Assembly (NCBI GenBank): GCA_018609665.1
Contig: JAHENN010000275.1
Span: 1 to 11,979, forward strand
Length of the DNA stretch: 11,979 bases
Reading direction: 5' to 3'
From: Haloarculaceae archaeon
Lineage (GTDB): Archaea; Halobacteriota; Halobacteria; Halobacteriales; Haloarculaceae
Position numbers and translations under genes: made by a program. Under the pieces are notes generated by a model. The model did no database searches and had not been told where the DNA came from. It saw only the letters and a list, made by a program, of their open reading frames with translations. The first letter of the stretch is position 1. Each line of letters begins with the position of its first letter. This document shows, piece by piece, positions 1 to 5,416 of this stretch.

Positions 1-1
1 C

Positions 2-526
2 GTCGCCGCCGTCGTCGCCGCCGCGCTGCTGTCGGACATGCGGACCGACGAGACGGCCGCACAGCGGCACTTCCTGCTCGTGCTAGGGGCGCTCGTCGCC
101 TTCTCGGCCGGCGGCAGCCAGGTCGGGCTGGCGCTGGGGCCGCTGCTGCCGCTGGTCGACGCCGCCGGCGCCGACGTCCCGCTCGTGGCGCTGCTGTTCG
201 GCGGCGGCGTCGGCCTGCTGCTGGGCTCGTGGACCGCCGCCCCGCGGATGATCAAGGCCATCTCCCAGGACTACTCCTCGCTGGGGCCGCGGCGCTCCAT
301 CGCGGCGCTCATCCCCTCGTTCGTCATCGCCCAGACCGCCATCTTCCTCGGCGTCCCCATCTCGTTCAACGAAATCATCGTTTCGGCGGTCATCGGCGCC
401 GGCGCCTCCGCGGGCGGCGTCAGCGCCGGCAAGATGGGCTACACCGTGCTGGCGTGGGTCGGCTCGCTGCTCGGCGCCGGCGCGCTCGGCTACGGCGTGT
501 ACACGGCCGTCGCGACGCTGCTGTGA
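2..526 (+). CDS. Inorganic phosphate transporter, PiT family (3' part only)
   Basis: This is the C-terminal part (about 174 residues) of a PiT-family (PHO-4) permease, which moves inorganic phosphate across the membrane with a cation. The frame is open from base 2, so the true start lies upstream of the window; the ATG at 38 is internal. What is visible is strongly hydrophobic with several membrane spans. It carries the family's second-half landmarks: a FSAGGSQVGLALGPL segment, then SLGPRRSIAALIPSF, then PISFNEIIVSAVIGAGASAGG, and a final YTVLAWVGSLLGAG helix. One oddity is that the first segment corresponds to the usual GAND/GASNVANA-type repeat, but here the conserved N/D position reads SQ. 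The TGA stop at 524-526 directly abuts the stop of the opposing gene. The family call is firm; transport specificity cannot be judged from half a protein. Confidence 0.85.
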   Translation, partial: VAAVVAAALLSDMRTDETAAQRHFLLVLGALVAFSAGGSQVGLALGPLLPLVDAAGADVPLVALLFGGGVGLLLGSWTAAPRMIKAISQDYSSLGPRRSIAALIPSFVIAQTAIFLGVPISFNEIIVSAVIGAGASAGGVSAGKMGYTVLAWVGSLLGAGALGYGVYTAVATLL

Positions 527-1903
527 CTACGCCTCCTCGTCGACGGCCGGCTCCGGCTGCGGCGCCTCGTAGGCGTCGGTCTTGACGAGCCGTGCCTTCA
601 GGATACGGGTGTTCTCGACGCGCTCGACGTAGATTTCGATGCCGTCGTACTCGATGGTCTCGCCCTCCTCGACGAGGCGGCCGGCGCGGTTGAAGATGAA
701 GCCGGCGATGGTCTCGAACTCCTCGCCCTCCGGAATGTCGACGTCCAGCCGGTCGTTGACCTCGTCGATGTTGACCTCGCCCTTCAGGGTGGCCGTCCGG
801 TCGTCGACCACCTCGATGGGTTCCTCCTCGCCGGACTGGAGGATTTCGCCGACGATCTCCTCGGTGATGTCCTCCATCGTCACCATCCCCTCGGTCGTGC
901 CGAACTCGTCGATGACGATGACCATGTGCATCCGGTTCTCTCGCATCTCCGCCAGCAGGTCGTCGACGTTCTTCGACTCGGGGACGTGCAGCGTCTCCTG
1001 GATGAGGTCCTCGAGTTCGACGTCGTCGCTGGCGCCGTAGCTGTACTCCCGGACCAGGTCCGAGATGTGGACGATCCCGAGGACGTTGTCGAGGCTGCCG
1101 TCGTAGACCGGCAGCCGCGTGTGGTTCGACTGCACGCAGGCCTGGATGGCCTCGTCGATGGTGGCGTCCTTCGACACCGCCTTCATGTCCAGCCGCGGCG
1201 TCATCACCTCCTTGGCGATGGTGTTGGTGAACCGGAAGATGCGCTGGAGCATCTCCCGTTCGTCCTCCTCGAGGACGCCCGCCCGCTCGCCGGTCTCGAT
1301 GATGTCGCGGATCTCCTCGCGGGTGACGTACGTCGATTCGATCTCGCTGCGGCCGCCGGTGACGCGGTTGACCTGCCGGGTCAGGTAATCGAAGGTGACG
1401 ATGAGCGGCAGCAGGACGTACTCCGAGAGCTTCAGCGGCCCGGCGATGCGGCGGGCCCACGTCTCGGTGTTCTCGACGGCGTAGGACTTCGGCGCGCTCT
1501 CGCCGAACAGCAGCACCAGGGCGGTGACGCCGAAGGTGGCGAGGAACACCGCAAGCGACTGCGAGGAGACGTACAGCGCCAGGATTCCCGTCGCGATCGA
1601 CGACATCGCGATGTTGACGAGGTTGTTGCCGACGAGGATGGTGACGAGCAGCCGGTGGGGGTCGTCCTTCAGCTCCTGCAGCGTCCCCGCGCCGGGCAGG
1701 TCCTCGGCGACCATCGAGTCGACCCGGTGGGGCGGCAGCGAGAACATCGCGATCTCCGAGGAGGAGAAGAACGCCGACAGCCCCAAAAGCACCAGGACGG
1801 TTCCGACCCCGAACGCGGCGACGAGGCCGTCGCTGACCGGGAGGGTCGACGGGTCGGGTCCGACCTGTGCCGCGGTCGCCGGAAACGACACGGAGACGGT
1901 CAT
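527..1903 (-). CDS. CNNM/CorC-HlyC family membrane protein with CBS pair
   Basis: A 458-residue protein of the 'hemolysin-related' CNNM/CorB family. The family is linked to magnesium or other divalent cation export or homeostasis, and the old hemolysin name should not be read as toxin activity. Domains in order: an N-terminal DUF21/CNNM membrane domain (about 27-180) with the motifs FSSSE (46-50), GNNLVNI (92-98) and GESAPK (134-139); two CBS domains (about 230-345) opening with VMTPR (233-237) and ending in IDEFGTTEGMVTMEDI; and a C-terminal CorC/HlyC-type domain (about 360-440). CBS pairs in this family bind adenine nucleotide. The tail is acidic (ends VDEEA). The ATG at 1903 is chosen because translation from it gives the membrane domain at the usual distance, and a CTTAAT box lies about 30 bases upstream. 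It converges with the phosphate permease with zero bases between the stops. Confidence 0.92.
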   Translation of the reverse strand: MTVSVSFPATAAQVGPDPSTLPVSDGLVAAFGVGTVLVLLGLSAFFSSSEIAMFSLPPHRVDSMVAEDLPGAGTLQELKDDPHRLLVTILVGNNLVNIAMSSIATGILALYVSSQSLAVFLATFGVTALVLLFGESAPKSYAVENTETWARRIAGPLKLSEYVLLPLIVTFDYLTRQVNRVTGGRSEIESTYVTREEIRDIIETGERAGVLEEDEREMLQRIFRFTNTIAKEVMTPRLDMKAVSKDATIDEAIQACVQSNHTRLPVYDGSLDNVLGIVHISDLVREYSYGASDDVELEDLIQETLHVPESKNVDDLLAEMRENRMHMVIVIDEFGTTEGMVTMEDITEEIVGEILQSGEEEPIEVVDDRTATLKGEVNIDEVNDRLDVDIPEGEEFETIAGFIFNRAGRLVEEGETIEYDGIEIYVERVENTRILKARLVKTDAYEAPQPEPAVDEEA

Positions 1904-1931
1904 CTGAACGTGGTGAGTACTTGCGGCCCGG

Positions 1932-1939
1932 GATTAAGC
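1932..1939 (-). promoter_or_regulatory. Putative TATA box for the CNNM-family gene
   Basis: On the minus strand this reads GCTTAATC, an A/T-rich island in very GC-rich surroundings about 30 bases before the ATG at 1903. That spacing suits a TATA box for a leaderless or short-leader haloarchaeal transcript. Assigned by position and composition only. Confidence 0.45.
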
Positions 1940-1984
1940 GTTGTCATCACCGGCAACCCGTGCGGCGCCGGCGGGCGACGGCGA

Positions 1985-1995
1985 CACGCTTAGGC
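1985..1995 (+). promoter_or_regulatory. Putative weak TATA box for the glutaredoxin-like operon
   Basis: The sequence CACGCTTAGGC, with the CTTA core at 1989-1992, lies about 26 bases before the ATG at 2018. This is the expected place for a TATA box of a leaderless transcript. It shares the 114-base divergent spacer (1904-2017) with the CNNM-gene promoter. The match to TTTAWA is poor. Confidence 0.3.
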
Positions 1996-2017
1996 GGCGG
2001 CCGGCCGTACCCGGGGT

Positions 2018-2317
2018 ATGGACCCGGCAATCACCGTCTACCGGCTGCAGGCGTGTCCGTTCTGCGAGCGCGTCGTCCGCACCCTCGACGAGCTCGGGCT
2101 CGACTACCGCTCGCGGTTCGTCGAGGCGCGACACTCCCGGCGGGACGTCGTCAAGCGGCTGACCGGCGCCCGGACCGTCCCCGCGCTCGTCGACGACGAC
2201 ACCGGCGTCACGATGAGCGAGAGCGCCAACATCGTCGCCTACCTCGAGGAGACCTACGGCGACGGCGCCGCCGACCCGGTCCACGTCACCGCAAGCGCCG
2301 CGGGTGATGCGGAGTGA
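2018..2317 (+). CDS. Glutaredoxin-like / GST N-terminal domain protein
   Basis: A 99-residue single-domain thioredoxin-fold protein. A CPFC redox motif sits at residues 13-16 (C-x-x-C, as in glutaredoxins), followed by the TVPALVD segment with the usual cis-proline and the ESANIVAYLEETY helix typical of GST N-terminal domains. The helical GST C-terminal domain is absent, so it is more likely a thiol-disulfide oxidoreductase than a transferase. Glutathione is generally missing from haloarchaea, where gamma-glutamylcysteine takes its place, so that is the likelier thiol partner (inference). The ATG at 2018 puts the first beta strand (ITVYRL) at the very N-terminus, as is normal. The stop overlaps the GTG start of the next gene by four bases (GTGA), which indicates coupled translation with the redoxin-fold protein. 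The fold is clear; the substrate is unknown. Confidence 0.85.
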   Translation: MDPAITVYRLQACPFCERVVRTLDELGLDYRSRFVEARHSRRDVVKRLTGARTVPALVDDDTGVTMSESANIVAYLEETYGDGAADPVHVTASAAGDAE

Positions 2318-2829
2318 ACCTCGGCTTCGACGTCGTCGACCTCGGGCCCGCCGACGCCCCGGCCGTCGGCGAGACCGCCCCCGACTTCACCCGGCCGCTC
2401 GTCAACGACGAGTACTGGGAGGACGTCGCCCTCTCGGAGCTGACCGACGACGGTCCCGTCGTGCTCGTGTTCCACACCATGGACGGCGACTTCCCGGCGA
2501 CGTACATCTGGCAGGCGATCCGGGACCGCGGCTGGGACGACTACGACGCCGCGGTGGTCGGGCTGTCGGTGTCGACGCCGTACGAGCACTCGCGGTTCCT
2601 CGAGGAGTGGGACGTCGGGTCGTTCCGGCTCTTCTCCGACCCGCAGAACGGCGTCGCCGACTCCTACGGCATCGTCCACGACCTCGACGGCATGACGGGG
2701 GTCGCCGAGCCCCGGCCGGCGGTCTTCGTCATCGACGGCAACCGGACGGTCCAGGCGGCGTGGGTGTCGACCGAGTGGCCGGAGTTCCCGCCGTACGACG
2801 ACCTCGAGGAGGCCATCGAGGCGCTGTAG
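2314..2829 (+). CDS. Peroxiredoxin-fold (redoxin) protein lacking cysteine
   Basis: A 171-residue protein with the AhpC/TSA-redoxin fold. It opens with the GETAPDF segment (19-25) that begins most peroxiredoxins, then the strand VVLVFHTMDGDFPATYIW (49-66), a VVGLSVSTPYEHSRFLEEW block, FRLFSDPQNGVADSYGI, and the strand EPRPAVFVID. In peroxiredoxins the peroxidatic cysteine follows the second of these strands; here the corresponding place (about A62-T63) has no cysteine, and the whole protein contains none. Classical peroxidase chemistry is therefore not possible. A structural, chaperone-like or partner-binding role with the upstream CxxC protein is inference. The start is the GTG at 2314, which overlaps the previous stop (GTGA). 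The next gene starts two bases after its TAG. Fold call firm, function unknown. Confidence 0.85.
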   Translation: MNLGFDVVDLGPADAPAVGETAPDFTRPLVNDEYWEDVALSELTDDGPVVLVFHTMDGDFPATYIWQAIRDRGWDDYDAAVVGLSVSTPYEHSRFLEEWDVGSFRLFSDPQNGVADSYGIVHDLDGMTGVAEPRPAVFVIDGNRTVQAAWVSTEWPEFPPYDDLEEAIEAL

Positions 2830-2831
2830 CC

Positions 2832-3431
2832 GTGGCCGACGATATCGACACCGACCTCACGGCGGCGGTCGCGGCGCTCCGGCGCGGCGACCTCGTGGTG
2901 TACCCGACCGAGACCGTCTACGGGCTGGGCGCCGACGCCCTCGACGCCGCGGCCGTCGAGCGGGTCTTCGCCGCCAAGTCCCGGCCCCGCGACAAACCCG
3001 TCTCGATGGCGCTGCCGGCCGTCGAGGCCGTCGCGGAGTACACCCGGCCGTCGGACCGCGAGCTGGCCTTCTGCGAGCGGTTCCTCCCCGGACCCGTCAC
3101 CGTGCTGCTGGAGCGGACCGACCGCGTGCCGGACGTCCTCGTCGCCGGCGGTGACCGCGTCGGCGTCCGCGTCCCCGACCACGACCTCTCGCGGGCGCTG
3201 GCTCGCCGCGTCGGGCCGGTAACGGCCACGAGCGCGAACCGCAGCGGCGAGCCCAGCGCCCGCCGCGTCGACGACCTCGACGCCGCGATCCGCGACCGGG
3301 CCGTCGTCGTCGACACCGGCGAGACGCCCGGCGGCGAGAGCACCGTCGTCGACGTCGCCGCCGGCGAGATACACCGCCACGGCGCGGCCGCCGACGAGAT
3401 CGAGGCGTGGCTGCGGTCCCGGTCGGCGTAG
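2832..3431 (+). CDS. tsaC: L-threonylcarbamoyladenylate synthase (Sua5/TsaC/YrdC family)
   Basis: A 199-residue YrdC-domain protein. The family makes threonylcarbamoyl-AMP from threonine, bicarbonate and ATP; this is the first step of the universal t6A37 modification of ANN-decoding tRNAs, after which Kae1/TsaD transfers the group. Diagnostic segments are YPTETVYGLG (24-33), the K-x-R-x(3)-KP nucleotide-binding stretch AAKSRPRDKP (47-56), FLPGPVTVLLE (around 87), and GPVTATSANRSGEPS near residue 135. It has only the YrdC domain, like TsaC, without the extra C-terminal domain of Sua5. The start is taken as the GTG at 2832, two bases after the upstream stop; the frame stays open far upstream, but that stretch overlaps the redoxin-fold gene and encodes arginine-rich nonsense. 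It is the third gene of a compact plus-strand cluster. Confidence 0.93.
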   Translation: MADDIDTDLTAAVAALRRGDLVVYPTETVYGLGADALDAAAVERVFAAKSRPRDKPVSMALPAVEAVAEYTRPSDRELAFCERFLPGPVTVLLERTDRVPDVLVAGGDRVGVRVPDHDLSRALARRVGPVTATSANRSGEPSARRVDDLDAAIRDRAVVVDTGETPGGESTVVDVAAGEIHRHGAAADEIEAWLRSRSA

Positions 3432-3439
3432 CGGGGCGC

Positions 3440-4090
3440 TCACAGCCCCAGCCGCGACCGCAGCGACGCGGTCTTCGCCCCGCACTCCGTCCGGTAGTCG
3501 CAGGCGGCACACCGCGCGTCGTCGAGCCGCGGCGGCGGGCCGTCCATCGACCGGACGGTCCGCAGCGCCCGCCGGTATGCCGCCTTCCGGGCCGTCGTGA
3601 GCCGGAGCCGCCGGACGACGCCGTGGGCCGGGTACTCGACGACGGCGGTCTCGACGGACTGCTGTCGCTCCCAGGCCAGCGCCTTCGCCGCTGCCGTCGC
3701 ACGGACCGACTGCGGCTCCCAGACGCCCCGCTCGGGCGGCCGGCCGGGCGAGACGACGACCGGCCGGGGCGGCTCCGCGAGTAGCTTGTGGGCGACGCCG
3801 CGGCAGTCCTTGCCCTCCAGCAGGACGTCGCGGTCGGCGGGGTCGACGAGGCCCTCCCAGCAGTCCAGCCGCGCCCTCGCGCTCCCGAGGTTCGAACGGT
3901 ACTGCGTCGGCGTGACGGCGACGGGTTCGTCGGCGAGCGACGTCTCCGGCGCCAGGAGCTCGGGGTAGCGGAACGCAAGCGCCCGGACGGCCGCGACGTC
4001 GTCCGGCGGCCCGGGGTCGTCGTCCCGGCGCCGGTAGTAGAGCTGTCTCGGGCAGTACGCCGCCGCCGCCAGGTCGGTGAACGTCGGCAT
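3440..4090 (-). CDS. Cas4-like Fe-S nuclease (PD-(D/E)XK, RecB family), stand-alone
   Basis: About 216 residues resembling Cas4/Dna2-type nucleases. Residue numbers here count from the GTG at 4093, one codon ahead of the chosen ATG. An N-terminal YCPRQLYY motif supplies C14, and a C-terminal RCAACDYRTECG motif supplies C195, C198 and C204. Together they match the four-cysteine 4Fe-4S pattern of Cas4. Between them lies the likely catalytic core: D77 in RLDCWEG and E93-x-K95 in LLEGKDC. The QxxxY motif usual in RecB-family nucleases is not evident in the following helix. There is no CRISPR array or other cas gene in the window, so a role in repair or other DNA processing is as likely as CRISPR adaptation. 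The ATG at 4090 is preferred over the GTG just before it, though a leaderless start at either is possible. It lies 34 bases downstream of the flavoprotein gene on the same strand and faces the TsaC gene tail to tail with 8 bases between stops. Confidence 0.75.
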   Translation of the reverse strand: MPTFTDLAAAAYCPRQLYYRRRDDDPGPPDDVAAVRALAFRYPELLAPETSLADEPVAVTPTQYRSNLGSARARLDCWEGLVDPADRDVLLEGKDCRGVAHKLLAEPPRPVVVSPGRPPERGVWEPQSVRATAAAKALAWERQQSVETAVVEYPAHGVVRRLRLTTARKAAYRRALRTVRSMDGPPPRLDDARCAACDYRTECGAKTASLRSRLGL

Positions 4091-4114
4091 CACGGGGCCG
4101 CTGGCCGCGGCTCC

Positions 4115-4122
4115 GTACTTGA
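4115..4122 (-). promoter_or_regulatory. Putative TATA-like element for the Cas4-like gene
   Basis: Minus-strand TTCAAGTA lies 25-32 bases before the ATG at 4090 and just reaches into the stop of the upstream flavoprotein gene's neighbourhood. It could let the nuclease gene be transcribed separately as a leaderless mRNA. Weak consensus match. Confidence 0.3.
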
Positions 4123-4124
4123 AC

Positions 4125-5357
4125 CTACGCCGCCAGCCGCTGTTTGGCCAGGCGGGTCAGAAGCGGCGCGTCCCGGAGCCGCAGCAGCCGCGCGATGGCG
4201 CGCTTGTCGCCCTCGTTGGCCTGCGTCAGCGTCTCGTCGTCCAGCCGCCGGAGGTCCCGCATCAGCTCGTCGTACCGCTCGTTCGGCGCCAGATACAGCA
4301 GCTGCGTCATCAGGAGCCGCGAGTCCATGTCCGGGGCGACCTCCTCGTGCCAGAGGTCGTCGTACAGCGACATCGCCTCGGCGGAGGTGTCCGGCTCCGA
4401 CCGCGTGAAGCAGTGGTCGACCGTCACCGCGGCCGCCCGGCCGGACTTCATCCCCTTGTGGATGCCCTCCCCCCACAGCGGGTCGATGGTGGGGACGGTG
4501 TCGCCGACCGCCATGAAGCTGTCCGTGCTGAGCGAGTCCGGCGGCTGGATGTGCGCCGACCCGCGGTGCTGGCGGCCCTCGATGCGGACCGCGTCGTCGA
4601 ACCGCGGGTCGGTGTCCAGCCAGTGGTCGAGGTAGCCGTCGATGGTGCGGTCGACCTCGGCGTACCGCTGGTAGCTGTCGTTGCGGATGTAGCAGAGCCC
4701 CACCTTCGCCGAATCGCCGCCGGTGTGGAAGATCCACGAGTAGCCGCCGGGAGCGTACTCGTGGTCCAGCCGTAGCATCATCGAGTCACGGAGGTCGGCG
4801 TACCCCTCGTGGTCGAGGTCGACGCCCTCGAACTCGTACTCGATGCCGATGGCCTGGTTCTGGCGGTCGAGGTCGCAGACGCCGAGGTCCTTCGCCAGCG
4901 GCGCGGCGGGGCCGGTGGCGTCGACGATGACGTCGGCGTACACCTCCTCGGAGCCGTTGTACTGGACGCCGACCGGCTCGCCGTTCTCGACGACGGGCGT
5001 CGAGACGCGGGCGTCGAACCGGTAGGTCGCGCCCTTCTCACGGCCGTCCTCGACGAGGAACTGCTTGAACGCCGCGAAGTCCAGCACTGCCCCGGGCCGG
5101 TCCTCGACGAAGTGGTCGTTCGGCGACTCGATGACGACGTCGTCGGTGAAGTTCATCACCACGTCGTCGGGGACGTTGAACGACGCCATCATCGACGGGA
5201 ACGTCCCGCCGGTCGACTTGTTGCTCTGACGTGGGAACTCCGCCTCCGACTCCGTCTCCAACACGACGACATCGTACCCACGGGCCGCGACGTCGCGGGC
5301 GCACTGGGCACCCGCCGGTCCCGCACCGGCAACGATCACGTCAAAGCGCTCGCGCAT
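4125..5357 (-). CDS. Geranylgeranyl reductase family FAD-dependent oxidoreductase
   Basis: A 410-residue flavoprotein of the geranylgeranyl reductase (GGR) family. Members saturate double bonds in prenyl chains: archaeal membrane lipids, chlorophyll side chains, or menaquinone tails (MenJ in mycobacteria and a menaquinone-specific prenyl reductase in Archaeoglobus). Visible features are the FAD-binding GAGPAG (11-16) at the N-terminus, DATGP (146-150), the YxWxF substrate-site motif as YSWIF (206-210), and the second FAD motif GDTVPTIDPLWGEGI (285-299) followed by KSGRAAA. Deviations: the usual proline after YxWxF is H211, the closing GxG of that motif reads GLC (220-222), and the active-site cysteine region (R/K-x-CGG) reads NKSTGGT with T49. 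It therefore looks like a divergent paralogue rather than the main lipid reductase. The ATG at 5357 gives the Rossmann strand immediately; an A/T-rich box lies 22-31 bases before it. The EMO-like gene ends 59 bases upstream on the same strand. Confidence 0.82.
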   Translation of the reverse strand: MRERFDVIVAGAGPAGAQCARDVAARGYDVVVLETESEAEFPRQSNKSTGGTFPSMMASFNVPDDVVMNFTDDVVIESPNDHFVEDRPGAVLDFAAFKQFLVEDGREKGATYRFDARVSTPVVENGEPVGVQYNGSEEVYADVIVDATGPAAPLAKDLGVCDLDRQNQAIGIEYEFEGVDLDHEGYADLRDSMMLRLDHEYAPGGYSWIFHTGGDSAKVGLCYIRNDSYQRYAEVDRTIDGYLDHWLDTDPRFDDAVRIEGRQHRGSAHIQPPDSLSTDSFMAVGDTVPTIDPLWGEGIHKGMKSGRAAAVTVDHCFTRSEPDTSAEAMSLYDDLWHEEVAPDMDSRLLMTQLLYLAPNERYDELMRDLRRLDDETLTQANEGDKRAIARLLRLRDAPLLTRLAKQRLAA

Positions 5358-5379
5358 AGCGACTGCATGCGCGTATCCG

Positions 5380-5389
5380 TAATTAGTTT
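5380..5389 (-). promoter_or_regulatory. Putative TATA box for the GGR-family gene
   Basis: Minus-strand AACTAATTA forms the only A/T-rich patch in the 59-base spacer behind the EMO-like gene, about 22-31 bases before the ATG at 5357. It suggests the flavoprotein gene has its own leaderless promoter in addition to possible read-through. Confidence 0.45.
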
Positions 5390-5416
5390 TCCTGAGTCGG
5401 AAGGCCTGACGGCCGG

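Noticed and set aside
527..1903. Reading the CNNM-family gene as a hemolysin
   Set aside because: The hemolysin label is historical; DUF21, CBS and CorC domains point to ion homeostasis, and no toxin feature is visible.
3440..4090. CRISPR-Cas locus suggested by the Cas4-like gene
   Set aside because: No direct-repeat array, leader or other cas gene is present anywhere in the window.
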